Source: Andrena cerasifolii (Eukaryota; Arthropoda; Insecta; Hymenoptera; Andrenidae). Taken from it: 64,000 nt of DNA. Made by a program: the position numbers and the translations under genes. Under the pieces are notes generated by a model. It was not told the DNA's origin. It was given only the letters and a program-made list of their open reading frames with translations, and made no database searches. The stretch spans positions 6,200,001 to 6,264,000 of the forward strand of contig NC_135118.1 in the NCBI RefSeq assembly GCF_050908995.1, in the 5' to 3' direction. Position 1 is the stretch's first letter; each line of letters begins with the position of its first letter. Positions 10,446-22,089 of the stretch are shown here, piece after piece.

Positions 10446-11646
10446 TAGGGGAGAGTCGTGCAGTACCGACCGCTCTAAGTTCTTTTGTTACATCTTGGGG
10501 TAGAGTCGATAAAAATCAGAACTTCAAAAACGTGCTTGTAGTATAGATGGAACTTAAGAGGAGGGAAATTATTTTTGTGCAATTTAATAATAAGAATTGA
10601 TAATTCGAAAAAGAAAAAAAAGTTGTAATTTCTAGGAAACGAAACATTGTCGTCCAGTACCGACCAACTATTAAATTAGTGGATTTTTAGATTAAGACAT
10701 TTAATTGGTACAATACAAGATTCTTTTCAAATTTTATTTGTACAAACATCGCAAGTATAATACTAAATTAATATCCTCCTGATCTGTGCAATCGACGTGT
10801 GCTCAACCTTCACATTCGGTACACTGCACCCAATTTTTGCCAAATGATTACTTGCAAATAGAAATGGGCAAAATTTTTATTGAAATAAAATTTCGAATAA
10901 CGAATAAAAAAAGTTAACTTTATTCATCAAATAAATTCTCGCCGTATAAAAACGTTAACTTTGTCCTTCGAGTAAATTCTCATCGAATAAAAAAATTAAC
11001 TTTATTCGTCGAATAACCTAAAGTTAAAGGAACTTTTATTTGATCCTTATTTAAATAATTTTTTATTCATTTAATTCCCAACTCTGCTTGCAAATAACAC
11101 ACTGGATAACTTCTTCGTTAAATCCTAGCTTCCTGTTTGTTAGGTTATCACACCTACCCTTATTTACTTTATTTTTCTGCGGGACAAGGTAGAAGGAAGG
11201 CTAAATGAACATCTTATAAATTAATCTAAGTTGCTAACAGATTGAAGTTATAGATAAGAACAATTTGGTCTCAACTGGTTGACAGTCGGTACTGTGCGAC
11301 AAACACGGGGAAACATTTTAGATCATGATATATTATGTACAAAAAAATATTGCAAAACTAGGGCGTTTTAGTAAATTCAATAAACTGGAGATAGTATACA
11401 TAATAGAACAAAATTATTTACTCACATGAGAAACAAAAGATTAGCTTTGAAAAACAACTTTTAACCCACTGAATATCAACGTATACGTTTAATGCCTCAG
11501 AACATCGAGAGCAATGGAGTAAACAGTATGACCCCGAACTAGGTTACAGACAATTCTGATTTTCATTTGTTAATACAAATAAAGTGCTAATATCTGGTCG
11601 AAGAAGCGAGAACTAGCTTTGGTCGGTACTGCACGACTCTCCCCTA
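10446..11646. mobile_element. DNA transposon, TAGGGGAGAG variant (copy B)
   Basis: The 1,201-bp element is bounded by perfect inverted repeats of 26 bp, beginning TAGGGGAGAGTCGTGCAGTA at the left and ending with its complement at 11646. The first eight bases match the TAGGGGAGACC family, but the rest (GTCGTGCAGTACCGACC) is distinct. Partial copies of the terminal motif (CAGTACCGACC near 10655; GTCGGTACTG near 11285) lie subterminally. No open frame resembles a transposase. A degenerate minisatellite lies at about 10890-11030. Confidence 0.75.
10890..11030 (+). repeat. Degenerate minisatellite (about 43-bp unit, about 3 copies)
   Basis: A unit of the form AAAGTTAACTTTATTC followed by GAATAAATTCTC-type sequence recurs about three times with several substitutions. 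It lies inside copy B. The preceding GAAATGGGCAAAATTTTTAT resembles a segment near 63268. Confidence 0.55.
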
Positions 11647-12383
11647 CTCTACGATTTGTTTATCCTTGTCAATTGCGAGAATTAGCTGATCAAGTCTAGT
11701 TTCTTGACTGCAAGCGACATCAGAAGCACCCCTTCCGTTTCACCCCACCGCAATATTCATTTCCTCCTAGGTAGGCACCTACTGAAGCCGAGTCCTACTC
11801 GCTAGAATGGCACCGCGGTGTTCACCCTTCGATAGCCCTAGCGGTCAGTCAATCTCGCGCCAAATACACTCCCGCAGAGTCGTTCCTGGCGATTGTTCTA
11901 GTCCACGAAGCGTTTCCCGCGCGATTCGACTTCTGGCGTGTAAGAAGCTTGTCGGAACGTTTTTCACGCGTCCCGCATAAGTTTCCCCCTTGGACGTGCC
12001 ATTACGTTTGCAAATCGGCCGGCGCAGCGTCGCGGAAAATCGTCCGTCCGCATTGACACGAATAAGACACATGGCCGGCCAAGCGTGATGCGAAGAAAAC
12101 GCAACCATTTGCGCGGGCACACGGAACCGCCGGCCCGACTCGGCGCTGTTATTGCGGTATTTACGAGAGGAAGAGACGCCGCGCCGTGCGCGTCTCGCTC
12201 GCCGTGGCTAATCCCTCCCAGACACTCTAATTTGCCGGATAAATACTTCTTGACCGGGAACAGCCTCAGCCACCGTCTAATTACCCGTGAAATTATTCTA
12301 AACGGCACGGCAACGAAGAGATCCCCGTGGCTAATCCTTCCGACGTCCGCCGCTCGGCAGATCTCTGCGTCGCGCACCCCCTC
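11647..12383. other. Intergenic spacer, no gene recognised
   Basis: Unique-looking sequence, CpG-rich from about 11850 onward. Overlapping minus-strand frames of 91 and 137 codons (11845-12120; 11964-12377) show no recognisable domain. It contains TAGGTAGGCACCTACT, one of several GGTAGG-type words scattered in the window. Confidence 0.4.
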
Positions 12384-13289
12384 TAAGGGGGTACTCTGGC
12401 CTGACCAGGCGTTTTCGTCGCGATATTTCGGAATTTTTTTACAGAGAACCCATCGATTTTATTATTATTTACTTTATTGCTAGATGTTTACCGATGTTTG
12501 GACTATCTTTACAAATTTTTTCAGTAGAAAGAAATTAAAATCAAACGCAGTTGACTGCTTTAAAGTAATGGTGAAAAAAACAAACATGGTGTCACGGTGC
12601 CCATGATTGGGCTCGTTCCACTGATCTGTTACAAAAAATTAACAGAGATTCTTGATCTGTATGCCCGTGGCTATCGTCTCTACCAGAATGATAAAAAAAA
12701 ATATCGAAAATTAAGCAAATGACGGCGGTTTGAAAATTAAGTTTCGATTTTCGGACAATTTTTCAACTTTAAAGGTCTGTGAAAGTTTAAGAACAAAATA
12801 TTTCATCATGATTCTGGTAGGGACGATAGCCACATGTGTGCTGATAATATACGCAAAACTTGGGCTGAGTTGGTCCAGCGGATCTTAAAATATCATGCAC
12901 ACCGGTTCAAAAAACATGGTTTCGAGAAAAATGCGTTTAAAGTTTTGCGTACAATTTAGACAGAAAGGTGGCTTAGGAGAGTAACGGTCTCTTTCTGGCC
13001 AAATGGTCGATTTTTGTGTTTTAAAAGACACAGAAATGCACCCCCACGACCCTCAGAAAGAACAGTCCGCCGAAACTTTGCCGAAATACACTTGCAAGAA
13101 CAAAACTGTTATGCGTCGCCTGTCCCGCTCAGTGAACGCGCCGTATACTACCTATTCTGCACCCTGTAGCTCTGCAACTAATACGAATTGGAAAAAATCC
13201 TTTTGCACGTGTATTGACCATATAATATACCTGTAGAAAATGCAAAAAAAATCGATTTTTTTGCCCGTCAGACTAGAATACCTCCTTAA
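12384..13289. mobile_element. MITE of the TTAAGGGGG family (906 bp)
   Basis: The left end TAAGGGGGTACTCTGGCCTGA and the right end GTCAGACTAGAATACCTCCT are imperfect inverted repeats. The right half shares ordered blocks with the element at 47307-48018: a TTTCGAGAAAAATGCGTTTAA-like block, and ATGCAAAAAAAATCGATTT close to the right end. The interior is AT-rich without a credible coding frame. Confidence 0.65.
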
Positions 13290-14400
13290 ACGAGCGTCTT
13301 TTGCTTCCAACGGTTAAATAAGTGGGTAGGTACTTGATTTCGAGCTGAATAATTTATTCTGACCATTATAATAGAATCAATACATACTGGGATTAATATT
13401 GAAACGATTGTATTTCTCATTATGGTACGTTAAGGCTGATATAGAGTTGCTTTGGAGAAGAAAATCGCATATTCACCCCAACCATTTCCCTACAGCCTAT
13501 TGAAACTTCAGTTTCACACTGAAGCTAAAACCAATAATTGTATCTGGGTACCAAAAACGTCTCAGTCCACCGCGTAGTAGAATACTTGTCCCGGAGCACC
13601 CCTCGGTTTTCTGAAGCTTACTGCTGCGATTCGCGAAAAATCCTACATTTCAGAATCCCCAAAGTACCCACTTCCACTAACAAAAATCTTCCCGGTACTT
13701 CGCACCCCGCATGTCTTCACCACAGGCCATATCATCAGGCTCCCAACAGTAAGTACCTATCCGGCGATCCACCCAGCGTTCCGAAGCTCATCTAGCCTGC
13801 CCTTGTACCCCGAGCGTCCGCTGGTTCATACCGTGACAAAGTTGCGAGGCTCGGGAAGCGTGGAAACAGGCTGCTGCCTGCTCGGCGATTTCACTGGTCG
13901 GACAATGGCGCGATATAAGCCGGAAGAATCTGTCACCCCGTTGCACTGAGCAAGGCGGAGAGGGTTAGCCTGACGATAGGGTAGGGGGGGGGTGGTAGGG
14001 AGGCAGAGCGCGCGAGAGAGGCCGGCAGATTTATTCAAGTCCCTCGCCGTCGGGTTGACAAGAGTAGACTCGCGTAAACATACTCGTTTCTCCTTGTTCC
14101 GCCGTGGCCGTTTGTCGAGCCTCGCCGAGCGCGGAGGGGCGGCTGAGGAGGAGGTGGGGGGGGGGAAAGGAGGAACGTTCGGCTGTATCGTTTCACGGTA
14201 GGTTTGCCGGCGGGTGGAGGTGGAGTGGGGGCGTCGTCGGGCTCGTGGGCACGTTCGATTCGAAAGGACGCCCGCGCGCGAAACGACGCGCCAATCGGCC
14301 TCGCGGAGCCGTCCCACGTGACACGCCCGCGGGGCGCGTCGGCGGCCCCCGATTCGTCGGCTTGGCCGCTGGCACGGCCCACCGCGGCGGAGTGGGGAGC
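13290..14400. other. Proximal upstream region of the Iroquois gene
   Basis: This begins AT-rich and becomes strongly GC-rich after about 13800, with a G-run near 13984. No coding family is recognised; the long overlapping frames after 13826 are a by-product of high GC. Its position just upstream of exon 1 suggests promoter-proximal regulatory DNA. Confidence 0.4.
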
Positions 14401-15311
14401 GGCCGGCTGCTTTCGAGTTTCGTCCGCCAGAGGGGGAACTGGGACGGAGCGGAGCGCGGAACGGCCGGCTGAAGTGGTGTGAGTGGCGGCGAGTCAGTCG
14501 CAGACTGGAGTGCCCTGTGAGAGCAGGGGACGGACCGTACTACGACCGAACGAACGAACTCTCTATAACTAATCGCTCGTGACGCTTCGCCGTCTGTCCG
14601 AATGTCCGTCCCATCGGCCGGCGCGCCGCTACGAGCAGACCACGCTGACCACGTTCGCACTGCTCCCGTCACCGTTCTGCTCGCCGCGACCCGTGACCCC
14701 GCGAGAACCGTGACGCGTCCCAGCCAGCGACGCACCATCGGACCGACCGCCGACGCCGATAGTTCGCCACTGTAGTTTCGTAGTGCCTGTCGCCGCGCCG
14801 CGTGCCGTTCGTTCACCGTGCCTTTTGGTGAAGATACAGTGGGACGACTCTGTTGGATTCCAGTGCCCGTCGGTGGGCAGACCTACGGCCCACGGTTCCC
14901 AACCGCGCGAAACCAGCCACGGGAACGCAGAGGGGAGTGCGCCCGACATGTGGCCGCCAGTCGGATCCCTCGGCCAGGACTCGCAGACACCCTGATGGCA
15001 GTCACCGTTCGCGCGACACACCGCGACCGTTCGCCGCCCGTCGACTCGCTGTCGCGTCGTCCGTCGCCTCCTTGCCGGGAGTAGTACATTGACTTGAGTG
15101 AGAAGAGAGTGCAGTGCGTGCAGGTGCGGTTAGTAGTGACCCGATTCTTAGTTGTTTGCCTGCGAGAAAGAAATAGAGAAACAGAGGGAGAGAGAACGAC
15201 AGAGAGAGAGAGAGAGAGAGAGAGAGCGCGAGAGCGAGGAGGGAGGGAGAGATAGAGAGCAAGAGAGATAGAGAGAGAGAGAAAGAGGACTGATCGTCGT
15301 ACCGGATCGAG
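14400..15311 (+). promoter_or_regulatory. Promoter-proximal region and putative 5' leader of the Iroquois gene
   Basis: This GC-rich, CpG-rich stretch runs directly into the start codon. An arthropod initiator-like TCAGTC occurs at 14494-14499. No downstream promoter element is correctly spaced, so the start site is uncertain. The last 110 bp (15181-15290) are GA-repeat rich. A TGA at 15291-15293 lies in frame 21 nt before the ATG at 15312, so translation cannot begin further upstream in that frame. Many short upstream open frames exist. Confidence 0.5.
15181..15290 (+). repeat. GA-rich simple repeat in the 5' leader
   Basis: (GA)n tracts at about 15200-15226 and 15258-15283 are separated by short interruptions such as GCGCGAGAGCGAGG. 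GAGAG is the recognition core of insect GAGA-type factors, but a slipped-strand microsatellite is an equally good explanation. Confidence 0.85.
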
Positions 15312-15359
15312 ATGTCGGCGTACGCGCAGTTTGGGTACTCATATCCGTCGGCTTCCCAG
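15312..15359 (+). CDS. ara: Iroquois-class homeobox protein (araucan/caupolican type), exon 1
   Basis: This exon encodes the first 16 residues, MSAYAQFGYSYPSASQ, the conserved N-terminus of ara/caup-type Iroquois proteins. The donor is CAG|GTGAGT at 15359/15360, phase 0. The start has G at -3 and an in-frame TGA 21 nt upstream, which fixes it. Iroquois proteins are nuclear TALE homeodomain transcription factors that pattern dorsal eye, notum, sensory organs and wing veins in flies. The homeodomain is not in this exon or anywhere in the window. The exon is too short for ordinary gene-length filters and was identified by its peptide and by phase-matching with exon 2. Confidence 0.9.
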
Positions 15360-18269
15360 GTGAGTCGTAAATTTATGCTTCCATGCCCGATATCGAAGTC
15401 TCCAAGAGTTTGTAGGTTAGGGTTACGTTCTTTCTTTGTGTCAACCCACGTCGAGCGCTGTACAGGACGTTTCGCGGGCAGATTTTAATATCGCGCGTGG
15501 ACATTGTGTAGGGAATTCTGAATGGAAAATGGTAGATTTGTATTACCGAAACAGATATAGGTGTTCTGAGATTTTGCAGGCGGAATTGCGCGCTATAGTG
15601 CTTAGTAGGCGCTACGCGACAGTATTTTCAGAGGGATCTCTTTGAATCTGCTCGAGGAAACTATGGAAATTAACTTAACGAATCTTTTCTCGCTTGCATA
15701 GGTAGAGATACCTGTAGTCCCAAATCTCCTAACGTGTTTCGCAAATACGTATGATATTTTCATAGGGAACTTTTCATTCGGAGGACAGATGAGTGGCTTA
15801 TAATAAAGCTAAAGCTTTAGTTTCCACTGGATAATATATAAACCAAAGGTGGCCGTAAATTTACATCGACTAACCCAGTTCTGGGAGCTGAAGTGTGCCC
15901 TAAAAATTTCCACCCTGTATATCTGAATATCCAGTACAAATTCGACCTATACCGATCTCACGTATTCCACACAAAATTATCTACGATCCGTTGCCATTTC
16001 TTCCTCGAAGACCCGGTATAACGTACCTAGCAATGGACCTAGAACTTTGGGGGGAATCTGACAATCTCCTTGGCAGCGCGATGCCCTATATTTCTGTCCA
16101 TTTCTTAGCGATTATTAACACAGATCACTGTGTAATAGCAGTTAGCCGTGGATGTGGACTTTTACGGGGACTTTAAAACATCAAACCCCGATAGAAAATA
16201 CATAAAGTTACGCAACCGGTTGCTTACACTGTAAACACGCAACACTGGCGCGTTGCATACACTAGCCCCTAATCCGCACCCGTGCAAACGGGATTACAAT
16301 AACAGAGACACCGCGTCTTTTATTAACTCGCGTACACGTCTCTATCCGCGATTTACATAACGATACGTATCAGGTTTGATTTTACTCGCGACAATAAAAG
16401 CAGCAGCAGCGCACGTGAGTTCTTACGTGGTCATTCATCTAAGCGCGGACCGTACTCATTTCAGCCTGATGACCACTCGAGTTACTCTGCCGGTCGGCGG
16501 CTTTCTAAAAGTTATTTACTCCCTTGTTGAGCTCGTCAGGGTTCTCGCAGCTCCCGACTTCTTTGAAGACACTACAAACGCACTTATTAAAACAGAAGTA
16601 GTTTCGTTTAGCAGCGCACTGTGGCGTTTATATAAAAAGCTAGCTGGCGGATCGCTGAACGGCGCGCGCCATGAACCCGATAGACCTACCCGAAGCATCG
16701 GCGCGGTGTTAGCTTCGGTGATCCAACGAGAATTTTTCTGCCTTCTACTCGGCGTTTTCTAATCCCCCTCTGACGTGAACGCTTCCCAGAATCGTGGCTC
16801 CTCGCTCGCTTAACTGCGCCCGGCATCTGTAAGTGCGCGAGTATCCATTCGATTCGAATGGTACACAGTGTTTTGGAGAAAAATGCGCGATGGAGAGAGG
16901 CAATTGCTTTTTAGAGTGGCAGAGACAGATGGGGATAACGGTTCCCGTTCCATTGTCTGCGGAATCGTACCTCAATTATTCCTGTAACGATGGTCGTTTA
17001 CCAAGTAGCAATTTCGGAATCATCGCTAATCACGGCGCCGCGATCGTTCGTTGTTCTTTGCATCGTGAAAGCGAGCAGCGCATTGTCGGGAAGACAGCTG
17101 GGTAATTAAGCGCTGCCCCCGTTATTTAGACCCCGCAGTTCTCCGTGTGTATCAGCCGCTCGTTTCGAGTTCAATTCTTCCACCGTCGTCGACGTGCTCG
17201 TCGATCGAAGAGCCAATGAAACTGCGCCGGAATTTGGGCGCGCGCCGCGATTAATCTAGCTGTCCGTTTTTCCACACCTGATACTCCCCCGCGTGTACAG
17301 GGTGGGCCGTTATTGGCAGCAGCGGAAGGGAACTAGTGAAATATTCAGTGGAAATTGTGGAGAAGAACTTTCCGATATTCGTACTCGTTTTCTGGAGAAA
17401 ATTACAATGGAGAATCTCGTTACGAACCGCATGTTCCTTAATTGTGCTCGGAAATAGCACCAACGTTAAAACTATGCTGGAAAGACTGTGCCATCTTTGA
17501 TTCATAAGAGCAGAGTTCTAAATATAGCAACATGGGAAGTACTTTCAACAGTTTCTGTCATTAATAAATCATAACCAGAGCCGAGTGTTTCGAATGCATG
17601 CATGAATGTATTCCTGACAACGTACGCGGCGGTCTAACATTAGCGCCATTCGTGAACTCGAGCAAGAGAAATCTGTATTTCTGTAAAAACAGATCTGCGT
17701 CGCTAATAATTGATCACCCCTTACGTGCACATAATGACGAATTAAGGCGACGTCGATCGGGCGCTCGACGCGATTAAACGACACGCGGTGAAAGTCGGCT
17801 TTGATTAAGTCTGGTAATCGGGAGTGAAATTTAGCCAAGGGAAGTGAATAGGTTCTCGATAGGTGCACCTGTTTCGCGTAAATGTTCACCGACGGCCGTC
17901 GCTCGCGAGCGCACCTCTCGAAGCGGGAAAGTGCGTAACCCTCGGTTCGGGTACCAGGAATCTTGCGAATCTTAAGCTGGCATAGGCTCTGCGCGATTCC
18001 GCTGAAAAGGGATGCATAAGGAAACCATTTCGCGCAATCTACCAGGTTTCATTTTTCACGTTTGAATCGTAATCGTTACTCTTGCGTCACCCCCAGGGAA
18101 GTCTTCAAAGTGAGTGATTGAACAGGCTGCCTAAAGTAATCAGCAGATTTATTTCGAGCATAGTTATCCACCGTCTGAAGCTATTACTGCCAGGGACACA
18201 TTTTTCTTTATTACTGGAAGTTATTCGGTAGGTAGGTACTTAGCTCGCAACAGTCAAAAGTTTGAGAAG
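15360..18269. other. Intron 1 block, no gene or clear repeat
   Basis: The sequence is mixed in composition. A stretch near 15885-15945 contains CACCCTGTATATCTGAATATC, resembling ends of arthropod repeats that begin with ACAGGGTG, but no partner end was found. GTACAGGGTGGGCCG at about 17293 is a similar word. No coding domain is recognisable on either strand. Confidence 0.4.
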
Positions 18270-19188
18270 CAGGGGTTGAATAGGTTTCGAAAATAACTGT
18301 TTCAAACTGTTATATAAAGGTTCTGACTGAAAGAGTTATGAAGAACATTTATTCGGAATAACCGTTATAAAGAACCTAAATATCAGACTATATAAGTATA
18401 AGTTACAGTTCCTATATAGCTCTGTAACTTTTATTTTTTAGGTTCTATAAGTTTTATTTTTTAGGTTCTATAAGTTTTATTTTTTAGGTTCTATAACTTT
18501 TATTTTTTAGGTTATATAAGTTTTATTTTTTAGGTTCTATAATTTTTATTTTTTAGGTTCTATAACTTTTATGTTTTAGGTTATATAACTTTTATTTTTT
18601 AGGTTCCATAACTTTTATTTTTTAGGTTCTATAACTTTTATTTTTTAGGTTCTATATAAGTTACAAAGAGGTTATAGAACCGATTCTTGTAACGATTGTA
18701 CAGAATTTTACAGTAAATGTAATCGCAACATATTACAACTATAGATTAGTCTGTGTAACCAAATTGTTTAAAAATTATTATAAATAAGTAAGCAAATATA
18801 TATTATGTACACATTTGTACATATGTATATGTATACACTCGGCGGTATGCAAGGATCACTTGTATACATATGTACAAATGTGTACATAATATATATTTGC
18901 TTACTTATTTATAATAATTTTTAAACAATTTGGTTACACAGGGTAATCTATAGTCGTAATATTATGTGATTTCATTTACTGTAAAATTCTGTACAATCGT
19001 TACAAGAATCGGTTCTATAACCGCTTTGTAACTTATACAGAACCTAAAAAATAAAAGTTATAGAACCTAAAAAATAAAAGTTACAGAGCTATATAGGAAC
19101 CGTAACTCATACTTATATAGTCTGATATTTAGGTTCTTCATAACTCTTTCAAGAACCGAAATCTTTATAATAACGGTTTCAAGCCCTG
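18270..19188. mobile_element. Foldback element with asymmetric internal minisatellite
   Basis: Two arms of about 420-570 bp are reverse complements around a centre near 18848; for example, GTACACATTTGTACATATGT left of centre is mirrored to the right. The outer ends are CAGGGGTTGAA (18270) and TTCAAGCCCTG (19188). Flanks TTGAGAAG and ATTTGAAG are weakly similar, so an 8-bp hAT-type target duplication is possible. The left arm holds about ten tandem copies of a 23-bp unit and the right arm only two. The left arm also has an extra segment of about 29 bp near 18347-18375. No coding frame was seen. Confidence 0.75.
18425..18656 (+). repeat. 23-bp minisatellite, about 10 copies
   Basis: The unit is of the form AACTTTTATTTTTTAGGTTC followed by TAT, with variants (AAG for AAC, TATATAA for CTATAA, one ATGTTTT). 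The complementary right arm at about 19040-19085 has only two units. Confidence 0.9.
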
Positions 19189-21743
19189 ATTTGAAGTTCT
19201 ATGGAAGATCGTTGTAGGTTCACTGTGATTTATAAGAAGTGTGTTATGTTTAGAGCCATACCTTTAAATGCCAAAATAATTATGCTAATAATGATTTAAT
19301 CTAAATGGTGTTTGCTAAAAGTTAACCGGAATCGTGGGTTCCTTCGAGCGACCCTCATTAGCGGCACGTGGGAAATGTAATTTCTCTGCCAGAAATCGTC
19401 AATCTATCAGTTAGTACAAGCCGTCGATCAGCACAGTCGAGCGACCGCCGATTACCACAGCTAAATAGCTCCGTACACGTTCCTGCCGTTACTTAACCGA
19501 ACTTTCTTCCCGCACTTGGCGGCAAGATCGCGGCGAAAGGTCTCGCCGGGGTTGTAAAAGGCTCACTGGTTATGTCGATTGGTATCCCCTAATTAGGGAA
19601 TCCACGGTGGATCCGTTACACCTGCAAAAATCGGGCGCCAATCGGGCGGCCGCTGTAGCTAACCGCCTTCCTCTATTTTTACCCTAAGTCAGGGGATTGC
19701 CAGTAATCCCCTCACTATTTATACACGACGCGACGGTTTTTATAAAGAGATATATTCGAGTTAGCGATGCACCCGCCTCGGCGTAGGTATCGGGAAGATT
19801 TATCGTGCGCCAGGGTGTCGAGTTAAATTAATTACGAGGTGATTAAAATTCCTGCGACCCGAGCGTGTATAGGTATCCCGTGGCAGTACTTCCTCCCCGA
19901 ACCTGGAGAACCGGGGAATTTCTTTTCCAGAAGTTAGAAACTCAGTGGAGCCTTTACATTCGTCTACCTCCGCCCAAGGAAATTAATATCATCCCCCTTA
20001 TGAATTTAATTTCGTTACACCAAGCTAGTCGAATTTACCGTCTCTAATTCACTTAGCCACGATACTCGATACGTTTATGTAACGTCTAATAGCTCCGCGT
20101 ACCCTCCGATTACGCATTCAGTATTCACGCGACCACGCGTAAGATTAAAGCAATCGAATTAGTACGACATTCCTCTACCGCGTTTCCTCCAGATTTCGCG
20201 GACACTGTCCCCCGATGTCCTCGCTTGTAAATCGTCGAGGGTCGCCCGTATCGGGGGCAAACGGGGAAAATTAAAATCTGATTTACGATCGGTCCAGCCG
20301 GGTGGCTGTATCGGAGCGAAAAGGGGTCGTCGAGCTCGTGGTGGGCGCAGGCGCGCGATCTCTGTCCCCCGTATCCGAAAAAAAAAGGAAGGAGCGCAAA
20401 CAAACTGCATATATACAACATCGGGCGGAAAGAGCGCGCGCACGCGCAGGTGCGGCCGCGCGGATGGATGATAATAATACGGGCAGCTCCTGCCCGCATG
20501 GGCGGCAAGAAAGGTGCAAGTTGCATCGGGACGCGACTCGCATTGTTCCCTTTAACCGTGGCGCCGTACACTTAAAGCTCGGGCTTTCCCTCGTTTCGAT
20601 TAACTTCGGCGATAAAGAGGGCCCCTTCTTTTGTTCTACTTCTCCGCGTCGAAGGGCGCGAAGTTCGAGGCGCGAAGTGGATCCCGCCGGAGGCATTGAG
20701 AATTGCAATGTCAGCGCGGTCGTAAATGTAACATAAATGCAGAAGTCTTGTCAGGGGATCGCGATATGTTCCTCGTCGAATGATTCTTATTTTTATATCT
20801 GCTCGTTCGAAACTGGAGGGAACCTAGGCAAGGGGATCTAGTGGAATAATTCGAAATCTTCGTAATTTGCAATTCTATAAATTTCCAAGAGAATCCATCG
20901 TATCCCGAAGGGTACCACCGCAGCTCGTTACTTAAATCGTCGCAGTGGGTACGCTCGGTCGCTGCGCCAACCACGCCAGGGAACAACGACACGGCGACAC
21001 GGCTATCTTCGCTCGAATCTTAACCCTATCCCCGATCGACTTACAGCGCGTTTACACGGGCGTTCGACGGAAAATGGAACTAAAGGACCGTCGGTGCCGG
21101 GAGTTGCAGATAATGGAGGAAAAACAGTGTCCTTAATTGCGCAGTGGATCGGTCTAAACGCCGCTCGTCTAACTAACGTCGCACGGCTCGCGAATGCTTG
21201 ACGACCGCGTCGCCAATTCCCCCGTCGCGCGCGGGGCAATAAATATTTTACGCGGATCATTTCCACGGAAACGCGGGTAACGATAATTGGAGTTTATAGC
21301 CTACTTACGTGAATTTATAATACCGGCCGTCGCGGTCTACGACTGGGCCGAATCGTAAAACTCGCGATTACAGATTAGGCAGTTAATATATTTACTGCCA
21401 CCAGGGGACTCCAGTAGTAATTCCACTTGTTCCGATCGTTCTCTCCTCGCGGCTTCTTGCCCTCCCCTGCCGCTAGTTTTTTTCGAGCTCGTGGACGTTA
21501 CAGCGCGTTAAACGATAGCAGCGCTTAACTCTTCGTTCGGGAACGTCAGGTTTATCGTACGGACGATTGAAAGGAGCGTCCTGCGCGAGCTTTCCTAATT
21601 AAGGAGACCCCGGTGAAATTACTGCGCGCGCGTTATTATGTGCTGTACCCTCCTTTATGAAGTCTCCGCGCTCTCGCGTTCTTTCCGCTGTATTAATTAA
21701 GACAGCTGGCTTAACGCAGAAGACTCGGAAAATTTCGGAGAAC
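19189..21743. promoter_or_regulatory. Repeat-poor CpG-rich intronic block, candidate cis-regulatory DNA
   Basis: No transposon ends or recognisable coding domains were found across about 2.5 kb. AT-core words of the homeodomain type occur inside a CpG-rich background, for example CTAATTAGG at 19590-19598 and AAATTAATTACGAGG near 19826. The open frame at 20302-20736 overlaps two minus-strand frames and is unsupported. Regulatory function is inferred from position within an Iroquois intron and lack of insertions. Confidence 0.3.
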
Positions 21744-22024
21744 TTAAAGCCGCGTATTCACCTGCGCATTCAGATTTTTTGCTCGTTCGGAGCTCTGCGC
21801 GCGTTCGGCGCGCATTCGGCGCGCGTTCGGGGTTGAGTGAAATTTGCGGCGTCCATTTCATGGTATTGTTCGGACTCGAATGCGCGCTTTGATGGACCGC
21901 CGACAAGCGGATCGGCCCGAATGCGCGCCGCGCCCCGAACACGCGCCGAACACTGGACCAGCAAAAAATCGGTGCGCGCCAAATGCACATTCGGGGCGAA
22001 TGCGCAGGTGAATACGCGGCTTAA
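21744..22024. mobile_element. GC-rich MITE with TTAA at both ends
   Basis: The near-perfect inverted ends AAGCCGCGTATTCACCTGCG and its complement (GCGCAGGTGAATACGCGGCTT) bound a 281-bp segment, with TTAA overlapping both edges. Inside lie direct repeats of the form GCGCGCxTTCG at about 21787-21826. Inverted GCGCATTCG/CGAATGCGC words recur throughout. No coding capacity. The TTAA edges would fit a piggyBac-like target, but symmetry of the ends makes this ambiguous. Confidence 0.65.
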
Positions 22025-22089
22025 TATCGGATGTAATTCGCGGTACGACTTGCGTCGGCGTTAACATAATCCCCTCTGCTGTATTACCC

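Noticed and set aside
14104..15092. Many long overlapping frames on both strands around the Iroquois leader
   Set aside because: High GC removes stop codons in all frames. The peptides are Arg/Pro/Gly-rich and unlike any family; an in-frame TGA at 15291 separates them from the real start.
15885..15945. CACCCTGTATATC word as a transposon end
   Set aside because: No partner end or target duplication found.
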